Source: Bacteriovoracaceae bacterium UBA6200 | GTDB lineage: Bacteria > Bdellovibrionota > Bacteriovoracia > Bacteriovoracales > Bacteriovoracaceae | Assembly: GCA_002422605.1 (NCBI GenBank) | Contig: DISW01000025.1 | Span: 310,001-374,000, forward strand | Length of the DNA stretch: 64,000 nucleotides | Reading direction: 5' to 3' | Shown here: piece after piece, positions 16,822 to 24,319 of the stretch | Numbering within the stretch: the first letter of the stretch is position 1 | How the letters are laid out: every line of letters starts with the position of its first letter | The notes under the pieces: model-generated | What the model was told of the DNA's origin: nothing | Databases searched by the model: none | Seen by the model: the letters and a program-made list of their open reading frames with translations, nothing else | Translations under genes and position numbers: made by a program

Positions 16822-17895
16822 ATGCTTATAAAAGTCTTACTATTTCTCTTCTTATCTAGTGGCTGTACCATGCTTGGTTATTTGTCTGAGCAGGGAATGG
16901 AGCAGGCAAAACTTCAATGGTCTGGGCGAGATAACGAAGAAATTTTAAATGATCCCAAAGCCTCTGATGAGATGAAAAGAAAGATCAAGCTCATTAGTGA
17001 ATATAAAGATTTTTTCTATAACTATTTCGGTGAGAAAAAAACCAGCATCTATTCCAAGACGACGGTGTTATCTAATAAAGCCGTTACTTATTTAGTTATA
17101 GCCAGTGCCAAAACCAAAATTGAAGCGAAAGAATTTGAGTTTCCTTTAATGGGAAGTTTCCCTTATATAGGATTTTTCAAGAAGAGTTCGGCCGAAGCTT
17201 TTGCCAAAAAATTAAATAGGGAAGAGAACCTCGCCACTTATATCCGCCCGGTCTATGCTTACTCAACCCTGGGCTACTTTGAAGATCGTATTCTTTCTTC
17301 ATTCTTTGAATATAATGATGTGGAGCTAGCCGAACTCGTTTTTCATGAACTCTTTCACACTATCTTCTTCATTAAAGATGAGGTTGAGTTGAATGAGAAC
17401 TTAGCAAGTCTCTACGGGAAAGATCTTCTTAAAGAATATTTCAAAGACCAACCTGAACTCCAAAAGCATTTTGAAACACAAGAGAAGAAGAACCTCTTAT
17501 CTCGCAAAGTAGTGGACCTCATAGGCATTCTTCAAACCGAATTTGCAAAGCTTGGCGGCTTTATCACCCCGGAGAAAGCAGATGATCTCACGCAGCGCTT
17601 CGTGGCGGAAGTTTTCCTTCCTGGACTTAAGTCTTATTGCACTGAAATTAAACTGGAAGACTCAGAGTGTGAAATCAAAGCAGATTGGAACCAGGCGAGC
17701 TTCGCGGCGTTTCTTACCTATGAAGAAGAACAGGACTTTCTCTACCAGCTTAAAAGTAATAAAAGTTTTGACTTAAAACAGTACTTAACTTGGCTTAGAA
17801 TGGAACACAAGAATTACGGGAAACAGACCGAAGATTTAAGTTTCACTGATTTTCTTAAAATGAAGGTACCCCATGCGCCAATTGCTGCTGATTGA
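16822..17895 (+). CDS. Lipoprotein, putative aminopeptidase (PF10023-like)
   Basis: 357 residues. The signal peptide ends in a lipobox (LFLSSGC, Cys15), so it is probably an outer- or inner-membrane lipoprotein. A zinc-protease-like motif HELFH is at about residue 175, preceded by YSTLGYFEDRILSSF and followed by ELNENLAS, where the Glu could be a third metal ligand. This arrangement matches the uncharacterised predicted aminopeptidase family DUF2265/PF10023. Its last 23 bases overlap gshB, indicating coupling. Substrate unknown. Confidence 0.72.
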   Translation: MLIKVLLFLFLSSGCTMLGYLSEQGMEQAKLQWSGRDNEEILNDPKASDEMKRKIKLISEYKDFFYNYFGEKKTSIYSKTTVLSNKAVTYLVIASAKTKIEAKEFEFPLMGSFPYIGFFKKSSAEAFAKKLNREENLATYIRPVYAYSTLGYFEDRILSSFFEYNDVELAELVFHELFHTIFFIKDEVELNENLASLYGKDLLKEYFKDQPELQKHFETQEKKNLLSRKVVDLIGILQTEFAKLGGFITPEKADDLTQRFVAEVFLPGLKSYCTEIKLEDSECEIKADWNQASFAAFLTYEEEQDFLYQLKSNKSFDLKQYLTWLRMEHKNYGKQTEDLSFTDFLKMKVPHAPIAAD

Positions 17896-18820
17896 TCCCA
17901 TTCATAAATTAAATATCAAAAAAGATTCTTCAATGATGCTCGCCTTGGCGATGCAGAGAAGGGGAATTGAAACTTACGTTTTTTTTGAAAGTGATTTCGC
18001 CATTCATAATCAAGGCAATCAAAAACTTCGCGTCCATACTTTCAAAGGCGCATTCAAAGAAGATGGAATCTACATGGCCAGTTTTGAAACGACTGGCGAG
18101 AAAGTCATTGAATTAAATTCAAGTGACGTCATTCATATGCGCCTCGATCCTCCTTTTGACAGCCGTTACCTGCGCATCCTTTGGATGCTTGATAATCTGG
18201 TCGCCCAGGGAATAAAGGTCATGAACGATCCTCGCGGCATCATGCAGTTTAATGAAAAACTCTATGCCTACCGCTCTCAAGGGGCCACTCCGAGTTATGT
18301 GGGACAGAGTCTAAAGCTTGCACAGAACTTTGTGCAACAACTAGACCCCAAGCCCGCAGCTCTCATCTTAAAACCCATGGATCTCTTCAGCGGCATAGGA
18401 GTAGAGAAGCTCCCCCTGAACGATTGGGAACAGCGCTTCGAAGAAAAAGTGATTGAGCTTCAGGGCCCCGTCATCGTTCAGCCTTTTGTTGAGGCCGTCA
18501 CCAAAGGTGAAATCCGCTCCGTTTACTTTAAAGGAGTCGAGATTGGGACTATTCTCAAGACGCCTAAAGACGGCGAATTCCTCTCTAATATTGCCCAGGG
18601 CGCGAGCTTCTGGAAGGAACCTTTAACTGAGACGGCCCGCAATCGTGCCGAGCCTATTGTGAAAGAACTTTTGGATTTCGGAGTAGACTGGGTCGCCTTT
18701 GATATTTTAGGGGACGCGATCTCTGAGGTGAATATTACTTGTCCGGGACTTTTAGTGGAAGTCAGCTACGCCTACCAGAAGAATCTGGCGGACGTAGTGA
18801 TTGATTTAATGATTATTTAA
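17873..18820 (+). CDS. gshB: Glutathione synthetase (ATP-grasp)
   Basis: Ligates glycine to gamma-glutamylcysteine using ATP. 315 residues: an N-terminal lid (LIDPIHKLNIKKDSSMMLA), the central ATP-grasp region with LILKPMDLFSGIGVEKL (about 163) and QPFVEAVTKGEIRSV (about 203), then EVNITCPGLLVEV, which supplies the Mg/Asn ligand. It matches bacterial GshB. gshA is not in the window, but a glutathione S-transferase (61106) and a glyoxalase-II-like protein (50631) are, consistent with glutathione use. The ATG lies inside the preceding gene. Confidence 0.85.
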   Translation: MRQLLLIDPIHKLNIKKDSSMMLALAMQRRGIETYVFFESDFAIHNQGNQKLRVHTFKGAFKEDGIYMASFETTGEKVIELNSSDVIHMRLDPPFDSRYLRILWMLDNLVAQGIKVMNDPRGIMQFNEKLYAYRSQGATPSYVGQSLKLAQNFVQQLDPKPAALILKPMDLFSGIGVEKLPLNDWEQRFEEKVIELQGPVIVQPFVEAVTKGEIRSVYFKGVEIGTILKTPKDGEFLSNIAQGASFWKEPLTETARNRAEPIVKELLDFGVDWVAFDILGDAISEVNITCPGLLVEVSYAYQKNLADVVIDLMII

Positions 18821-18885
18821 TCCTTTGCCCATCTCTATTTCAGTTTAGAAATTCCTTCTTAGATACAACATGTATTACTAATCTT

Positions 18886-18926
18886 ATGACCTGGCCTTTC
18901 CTATATATGGATAAAGGCCAGGTCAT
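18886..18926. promoter_or_regulatory. Perfect 14-bp inverted repeat covering a start codon
   Basis: ATGACCTGGCCTTT (18886-18899) and AAAGGCCAGGTCAT (18913-18926) are perfect reverse complements with a 13-base AT-rich loop. The right arm holds both the AGG-type ribosome-binding site and the first bases of the ATG at 18925. Folded as RNA it would hide the start of the downstream gene; as DNA it could be an operator. No T-run follows, so it is not a simple terminator. Confidence 0.6.
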
Positions 18927-19275
18927 GAGTATTAAAGAAGCTGATTATAGCCGCTGGACGTTTTCTGCTAATAAAAAGCCCTCTATCTTGAATAGCGATG
19001 GGAGAGAAGTCTTTGTCAGTTTTATTGAAATTGTACCGGATGCAATAATCTTCGAATCTAATGACGATCCTCGAGGTTTATGTCGAAGAATAGCTCATGA
19101 GTTATTTAATAAATATGATGGAAGAATTTTATCTATGAAGCTTGATGAGAATGATAGTTATTATGAAGAGCTGTCTTTAATAGAAAGCGATAGAACCGTT
19201 GAATTTAAACTAAACATCCAACTCATTCTTGATCAGACTATCTATTTACTAAGAATCCTTACTGTTATTCGATGA
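18925..19275 (+). CDS. Unknown acidic protein, start inside an inverted repeat
   Basis: Not recognised. 116 residues from ATG 18925 (MSIKEADYSRW); the same frame has ATGs at 18886 and 18907, which would add up to 13 residues. The sequence is acidic, with IVPDAIIFESNDDPRGL in the middle and a hydrophobic C-terminal third, and may be a small alpha/beta fold. Composition is more AT-rich than the flanking gshB, possibly indicating recent acquisition. The start choice depends on whether the flanking hairpin is formed. Confidence 0.5.
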   Translation: MSIKEADYSRWTFSANKKPSILNSDGREVFVSFIEIVPDAIIFESNDDPRGLCRRIAHELFNKYDGRILSMKLDENDSYYEELSLIESDRTVEFKLNIQLILDQTIYLLRILTVIR

Positions 19276-19452
19276 TTTACCATGGATTTCAAGAAATTTC
19301 TTTCTCTGTTTTGCCAGGAAAAGAGCTGTAATTCTTGTTTTACCGTTTCCTGTAAAGGCCATTCTCTTTGTATCGAATTCCTGTTCGCTAGGAACTCCCC
19401 ATCTTTTTATGAGTTCGAGATCTTCACTATTGTACTTTGGTTTCTCAATCAT
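19249..19452 (-). CDS. Small basic protein (67 aa), unknown
   Basis: Not recognised. Hydrophilic and basic; EKPKYNSEDLELIKRWGVPS followed by a KTRITALFLAKQRKKF helix. The ATG at 19452 has GAGGG a few bases upstream, and it begins 24 bases after the stop of the lipoprotein gene on the same strand, so it could be second in a two-gene operon. Its 3' end overlaps the end of the convergent gene by 27 bases. A plus-strand frame over the same bases looks less protein-like. Confidence 0.45.
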   Translation of the reverse strand: MIEKPKYNSEDLELIKRWGVPSEQEFDTKRMAFTGNGKTRITALFLAKQRKKFLEIHGKSSNNSKDS

Positions 19453-19476
19453 AATGCCCTCGAATTCAACGTGAGA

Positions 19477-20502
19477 TTAATCAAAAGTTTTTGTCCCATC
19501 AGCTGCGACTTCGAAATCTAGTGACCAGCATTCAGCATTTCGGATAAGGCCCCATGTATTCTCGACCTGAGGATTTTCTGGATAAATAAATCCATAAGTG
19601 TCGTAAATTTTCTCATCTGCCCATACGTTCTGATTGCTTTGAACATTTGAAACTTTAAGATAAATCCCATTAGGGAATTCTTCTGCATATGACTCAAGAT
19701 TAATAGCGGGGGTACATTTATTAACGTCGACAGTTTTTTGACCTAAATTAACAGTTGAGATTGTGCCATCACCTCTTCTGCCTACAAGAGTTAGGTTAAA
19801 TCTAATCCTTCCGTAGCCTTTCATCGTTGACATACCACCAACTCGACCTGGGCAGACATTGTTCGTATTTCTATAGTCTGGTTGGAAATTAGCCTTGAAG
19901 CGAACTTTAAGTGTTGAGTCTCCCCAGAAGAAGCTTCGCGCGCCATTCACACTTTGCAAAAGCTCTGAAGTTGTATCGAAGTAAGCCTGACCAGATGATG
20001 GGTCATAATTTTCTTGGCCCTTGAGCGTAATAGTTCCTTTTCGAGTTTCATAAGGTGTGTAGTTAATATTATCTGGTGCTTTTGCCTCAGGACACTTAAG
20101 GGGAGGATAATAAGGATATTGAGTCATCCAATTTTTTGGAACATAAACTGAACCATAGTTAGGATACGGATTGTTCCCATTACCACTATTGGGACATCCA
20201 GCAGCGTAAGGATGAATATTACAGTTAACCCCATTTACACATCCTGATCCTGTAGGATGGACGCTGCAATAATTAGTACAAATTTTATCGTTGATTGTAG
20301 GATTTGCGCAAACAATTCCACCACCACCTGCTCCTCCAGTATATCCTGGACACCCTGGAGTGCTGTAGTAGGCCTGTCCAATACAATGTCCTAATGGATC
20401 TGGACTAGAAGAAGAATTTTTTATCTTCGTCGTCTCTTGAGAACAGCCCATGAGTACCAGACTCATGAGAGCGAAAAGAGAGAGAATTGATAGATGCTTC
20501 AT
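19477..20502 (-). CDS. Cysteine- and glycine-rich lipoprotein, unknown function
   Basis: Not recognised. 341 residues from ATG 20502, chosen because AAGG precedes it; an in-frame ATG lies 12 bases upstream. The signal peptide ends in lipobox SLVLMGC. Residues about 35-120 are low-complexity, rich in Gly, Pro, Asn and about ten Cys (repeated HP.A/G.GC and GCPG motifs), suggesting a disulfide-bonded stalk. The second half looks like a beta-sandwich domain (TITLKGQENYDP, LTLVGRRGDGT). Probably surface-exposed. It is divergent from the sigma-like gene at 20691. Confidence 0.7.
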   Translation of the reverse strand: MKHLSILSLFALMSLVLMGCSQETTKIKNSSSSPDPLGHCIGQAYYSTPGCPGYTGGAGGGGIVCANPTINDKICTNYCSVHPTGSGCVNGVNCNIHPYAAGCPNSGNGNNPYPNYGSVYVPKNWMTQYPYYPPLKCPEAKAPDNINYTPYETRKGTITLKGQENYDPSSGQAYFDTTSELLQSVNGARSFFWGDSTLKVRFKANFQPDYRNTNNVCPGRVGGMSTMKGYGRIRFNLTLVGRRGDGTISTVNLGQKTVDVNKCTPAINLESYAEEFPNGIYLKVSNVQSNQNVWADEKIYDTYGFIYPENPQVENTWGLIRNAECWSLDFEVAADGTKTFD

Positions 20503-20690
20503 AGGAACCTTCATTCGAGATTTTATCCTCGGCTTAGTATTACTCCTCGATCCTTTCGGAAATTCTCAAGAAAACTTGATAAGACTCTTGAATTATAAGG
20601 TTAAGTTGTTGAAATAACGTATCTGACTGACAGCTTTTAACAGATTTTGATGACTTGAAGGAAGTGCACCCTCTTGAGTAAGATTAAAGG

Positions 20691-21173
20691 ATGAAAAGAA
20701 AAGATTTATTCCATTTAGTCGCTCCTCTTTCGGAAAGGCTCTATCGCTTTGCTTTTGGTCTCATTCCAGATGATCTGCAGGCCGAACAATTAGTTATTGA
20801 TGGATTTAATGCTTATCTTCTTAAGGAAGGAAAAATTCTTTCTAAAAAAGAAATTGATTTGAACTCTAAAAAAGAAGTCCAACTTTTTCGTCGGGCAGCT
20901 TTTAAAGGAATACTCCGCCATGTCGGCGACATTGGAGTACGACGCTCGCTTCAGTTAACAGAACAGATGCGATTAACTGTTCCGAAAGATTTTGTTCCGT
21001 ACTACTCGCTTGAACCTAAAGTCCGAATGGTAATGGGTCTTCGTTATGATGCCCAGTTTACTGTTGATGAAATTGAAGAGATTACTCTTATGCCTCGTTA
21101 TGAAGTGATCGAAAAAATTCATAATGGTCGCTTCTTGCTTCTGAACGATTTAAATAAGGCAGTGAATGCATGA
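20691..21173 (+). CDS. Degenerate sigma-70/ECF-like factor
   Basis: 160 residues. The N-terminus (LYRFAFGLIPDDLQAEQLVIDGFNAYL) fits sigma region 2 of ECF factors. The C-terminus (KVRMVMGLRYDAQFTVDEIEEITLMPRYEVIEKI) fits region 4, with its helix-turn-helix. The usual DExxQ-type acidic motif is weak and the linker is short, so it may be a divergent sigma or a regulator derived from one. It overlaps the next gene by four bases, and that gene looks like an anti-sigma, supporting the call. Ribosome-binding site AAAGG precedes the ATG. Confidence 0.55.
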   Translation: MKRKDLFHLVAPLSERLYRFAFGLIPDDLQAEQLVIDGFNAYLLKEGKILSKKEIDLNSKKEVQLFRRAAFKGILRHVGDIGVRRSLQLTEQMRLTVPKDFVPYYSLEPKVRMVMGLRYDAQFTVDEIEEITLMPRYEVIEKIHNGRFLLLNDLNKAVNA

Positions 21174-21487
21174 TTGAGAAAAACGTCAGCTATAATAGTT
21201 TCCAAAAAAAGATTGTTCCTTATCTTGATGGCTCTTTATCTAAAGAAGAGACTGCTGAGTTTGAAGCCTTTGTTCTGACTCATCCAGAGTTTGAAGCGAA
21301 GATTAAAGAGAAGCGGGATGAGCTCGAAACTATTCGTGCCATGATTCCAGCGGGACTCCTTACCAAAGAATCACAAGAGAGTATGGAAAGCGAAATGCGC
21401 ACTTCTATTTATAATCTTATAAAAGAAGAGCCGCGTGGTTTTATGGATACAGTTCGTATTAAATGGGAAGATTTCCTGAATAACTAA
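21170..21487 (+). CDS. Putative cytoplasmic anti-sigma-like protein
   Basis: 105 residues. VPYLDGSLSKEETAEFEAFVLTHPEF resembles the N-terminal anti-sigma domain (YLDGEL-type helix bundle), but the zinc-binding His and Cys residues are absent and there is no transmembrane segment. The rest is charged and helical. The four-base overlap (ATGA) with the sigma-like gene is the main support for partnership. It ends tail-to-tail with a TonB-like gene, overlapping it by four bases. Confidence 0.5.
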   Translation: MIEKNVSYNSFQKKIVPYLDGSLSKEETAEFEAFVLTHPEFEAKIKEKRDELETIRAMIPAGLLTKESQESMESEMRTSIYNLIKEEPRGFMDTVRIKWEDFLNN

Positions 21488-22341
21488 CCGTTGATTTCCA
21501 GGGTGAAGAACATGGAGAATTCTCCGCTCTTCTCCCATAGGGCCTTTGGTGGATTGTGAAGTTGATCGATGCCTTTCACTACATCTTCAAAAAAATTCTG
21601 AACTTTATCAATGTGTGTCCAGCGGATCATTTTGATCTGAGTGACGTTACCGAATTCGTCATAAGTCAGTCTCGCCGTCATTGTGATGTTTGAATTTTGA
21701 TCAAATTTAAAATGAGGATTTTCCCGGCCGAACTTATTTAAATTCTTCATGATGGAATTAGCATAGTTCAGAGCAGTTCGGCGCTGGAAGCTGTAAAACA
21801 TAAGTTCGTACTTATTTAATTCATCAATCTCGACACCTTCGGGGACTTCCATACTAACAACGGCATCGTTAATGCCAGCACCGCCAAAATTGCTGCGATT
21901 AACAGCAATACTGCCTGATGGAGTTCCTTGGGCCATTTCTTTAAATTCTTGTCCCTTTAAACTGATGGCATTAATGGCCTTAGGAGTTTCCGGGCGAGTT
22001 CCGGGGCGGGCAACGACTTTCTTTTGAGGTTCAATCTGCTCCTTAACTTTTGGAATGGAAAGATCCTTAAAGCTTAAAGGTGCTTTACTGCCGGCAGGTT
22101 TATTATCTGAAACAGCACTCGTTTTTTCCGGCAAAAAAAGATCTGTCTTAATGATTCCGTTGTTCTTTTGAGTATTCTTGATCTGTCTAATCTTAAGAGG
22201 GGTAGGGGGCTCATACTCAACAATCTTTTTAAGCTCGGGAAGGGTATTAAAGGCTAAAGTTAAAAGGTGCAGAGAGAGAACTGCGATAAAGATCACAGGA
22301 AAATTGATTCTTAGTTTGAGATGAACTTCATTGGCCGACAT
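21484..22341 (-). CDS. TonB/TolA-like periplasmic linker protein
   Basis: 285 residues: a cytoplasmic N-terminus, one transmembrane segment (about 13-31), a Pro/Lys-rich periplasmic linker (EPPTPLKIRQIKNT, PGTRPETPKAIN), then a folded C-terminal domain (about 175-285) with TARLTYDEFGNVTQIKMIRW, a pattern seen in TonB-family C-terminal domains. A role in energy transduction or envelope spanning is inferred; no ExbB/ExbD pair is adjacent. Upstream (22342-22460) is the shared region with the divergent kinase-like gene. Confidence 0.55.
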   Translation of the reverse strand: MSANEVHLKLRINFPVIFIAVLSLHLLTLAFNTLPELKKIVEYEPPTPLKIRQIKNTQKNNGIIKTDLFLPEKTSAVSDNKPAGSKAPLSFKDLSIPKVKEQIEPQKKVVARPGTRPETPKAINAISLKGQEFKEMAQGTPSGSIAVNRSNFGGAGINDAVVSMEVPEGVEIDELNKYELMFYSFQRRTALNYANSIMKNLNKFGRENPHFKFDQNSNITMTARLTYDEFGNVTQIKMIRWTHIDKVQNFFEDVVKGIDQLHNPPKALWEKSGEFSMFFTLEING

Positions 22342-22460
22342 ATTGCCGGACTCCTTTGCTCTGGAATAATCATACCATGGTGACTCTAAGAATCAATGAA
22401 ACTGAAGAAATCGGCAAGATTATACAGACCTACTAAACTGGTCAGGCAAATTTTCCTAAC

Positions 22461-22490
22461 TTGACTCATATTGCTCTTAAAAGAGACAAT
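22461..22490 (+). promoter_or_regulatory. Sigma70-like promoter
   Basis: TTGACT (22461-22466), 18 bases, GACAAT (22485-22490). The TTG that could open the longer reading frame is itself the -35 box, which supports ATG 22539 as the real start of the downstream gene. Confidence 0.5.
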
Positions 22491-22538
22491 AACACTGGCT
22501 TTTTAAGATATGAAAACAACAAGGATGTTGGCGAACCC

Positions 22539-23885
22539 ATGAAAAAATTACTCAGTATTTCTCCAGTTAAAATTTATATCGCCTGTGGTTTGAGCTTAGT
22601 TATGACTTTGGGTGCCTTCTGGCATCAACAGGTGAATCAAACGCAGTTAGATAGGATGAATATCCTGAGTCAAGGGGTGAGCACCTGCTTCAACCGGATC
22701 TCCCAAACTTTTACTGCCATGATGATTAAAGATATTCAGTCTCCATATTTAAACCGCGGCTTCATGGGTTTATCTGATGAGTGTTTAAATGAGACGATTA
22801 AAGGTATTAACCCTTTCCGCCAGAATGTAGGGAAAGGTTATGAGACTTTAAATCAATTAATTTCTGAAGTTCATTGGTTCCACGAGAAAGTTTTAAAAAC
22901 TCATGGTCCGATGTTAAGCCAGCCAAACATTGCAACCTCATTAAGCCCACTGGTTGATCGCTACACCCAAATGGAAAACTTCAAAGTAACTTTGTTGGAT
23001 GAGATCGATGCGACTAATACTCAGTTAAAAGAAATCAAAGTAACTGATGAGTATTTGATGGGAGCGGGACTTATTATTTTTGTCTTGGCCCTTAGCCTTC
23101 TTTCTCTGCAAGAATTTAATCGTATACAAGTTCTTCGAGAGCTTGAAAAAGATGCTCTTAATTTTCTTAATACCGGTAAGGCCAACGTAGGCGCCATCGT
23201 TGACCAACTGGTTGATCGTGCTTTAACGACTCAAGGAATGCCGGTTTCTGCTCAGATTTTTCGTGATTACCACGGCGATCTGTTAGAACGTATGTCTACA
23301 AAATCTATCGTCTCCGAACCTCCTAAGAGCAAGAAAGAGGAAGAAGAGATTGTCACTGAAGTTGAAGAAGCAATAGCAAACTATCACAAGACTTCTTTGA
23401 AAGAAGTCCTGGTTTCAATTCAAAATATTCATTCAAAAGAAGCCATCCACATGGCGGATGTCCGTGATGTGGTCCTTGATGTTCCTTATGAAAGTTTTGA
23501 ACAGATGATGAGTGCGGCTATCAACCAACTTGTGTCTCGTCGCCACGGAAATAAAAAAGTCATGATTTCTAATCAAAATCATTCTGACAAAACTGTTGTT
23601 AATCTCTTCTTAGCAGAAAATACATTCAGCGCATCTGAGCTTGAGTTTGCCGGACCAGATAATCAGGCAATGGCCGATGGTCTGGACATGAACTTGATCA
23701 TCTTAAAAGAAATGGTCGAGGAGTCAGGCGCCCAGTGGCACATTGAAAATAAGGCAGACAGAAACGGCTCTATCACTGGAATGAATATTCGTTTCACTGT
23801 TAACCGTACGCCAAAAGAGCGCAGCAAATTGGTATCTGTAGTGAGAGGAAAGAAGAAAGATCTTACTCGCGAATTAATGAACTAG
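22539..23885 (+). CDS. Membrane sensor protein with degenerate histidine-kinase ATPase-like domain
   Basis: 448 residues. Transmembrane segments at about 10-30 and 170-190 flank a periplasmic domain of about 135 residues; a cytoplasmic part follows. About 290-435 resembles the HATPase fold: FEQMMSAAINQLVSRR in the N-box position and ADGLDMNLIILKEMVEESGAQWHIENKA in the G-box position, ending GMNIRFTV. The canonical Asn, Gly-rich loops and phosphoacceptor His are not evident, so it may be an inactive kinase or scaffold. No response regulator is adjacent. It overlaps dtd tail-to-tail by four bases. Confidence 0.5.
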   Translation: MKKLLSISPVKIYIACGLSLVMTLGAFWHQQVNQTQLDRMNILSQGVSTCFNRISQTFTAMMIKDIQSPYLNRGFMGLSDECLNETIKGINPFRQNVGKGYETLNQLISEVHWFHEKVLKTHGPMLSQPNIATSLSPLVDRYTQMENFKVTLLDEIDATNTQLKEIKVTDEYLMGAGLIIFVLALSLLSLQEFNRIQVLRELEKDALNFLNTGKANVGAIVDQLVDRALTTQGMPVSAQIFRDYHGDLLERMSTKSIVSEPPKSKKEEEEIVTEVEEAIANYHKTSLKEVLVSIQNIHSKEAIHMADVRDVVLDVPYESFEQMMSAAINQLVSRRHGNKKVMISNQNHSDKTVVNLFLAENTFSASELEFAGPDNQAMADGLDMNLIILKEMVEESGAQWHIENKADRNGSITGMNIRFTVNRTPKERSKLVSVVRGKKKDLTRELMN

Positions 23886-24319
23886 TATTGTAACAGGAAG
23901 GTCACTGGTCCATTGTTGATCAGTGACACTTTCATAAATGCCCCAAAAACTCCTTCCTTCACCGTTAATCCACGATTCCTTAATTCCCGGTTAAAAAGAG
24001 CATATTTAAGTCTGGCCTCTTGAGGCGGCATAGATTTTTCGAAACTTGGACGATGTCCACCGGACCCATCCCAGCTTAATGTGAACTGACTGACAGAAAG
24101 GATTTCACCCTGAACTTGTGAAATATCCTGGTTCATTTTCCCTTCGGCATCATCGAAAATACGAAGCTTACTGATTTTATCAATGGCCTTATTTATTTTT
24201 TGATCGTCGTCGCCCTGTTCAAAGCAAACAAGGAGGAGGAGACCGGTTTCGATAGAGCCGACCGTTTCATTTTCTACCGTTACAGAGGCTTCTTGAACTC
24301 TCTGAACGACAATTCTCAT
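23882..24319 (-). CDS. dtd: D-aminoacyl-tRNA deacylase
   Basis: Removes D-amino acids from mischarged tRNAs. 145 residues with both family motifs: SQFTL (about 80) with the catalytic Thr, and NGPVT near the C-terminus. MRIVVQRVQEASVTVE is a typical start. The loop after SQFTL reads SWDGSGGHRPSF where most homologues have ADTSKGRRPSF-type sequence. The ATG overlaps the stop of the long upstream gene on the same strand, so the two are co-translated. Confidence 0.93.
   Translation of the reverse strand: MRIVVQRVQEASVTVENETVGSIETGLLLLVCFEQGDDDQKINKAIDKISKLRIFDDAEGKMNQDISQVQGEILSVSQFTLSWDGSGGHRPSFEKSMPPQEARLKYALFNRELRNRGLTVKEGVFGAFMKVSLINNGPVTFLLQY

Noticed and set aside
22461..22538. Longer kinase-like protein from TTG 22461
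   Set aside because: The TTG is the -35 box of the likely promoter, so it is not transcribed.
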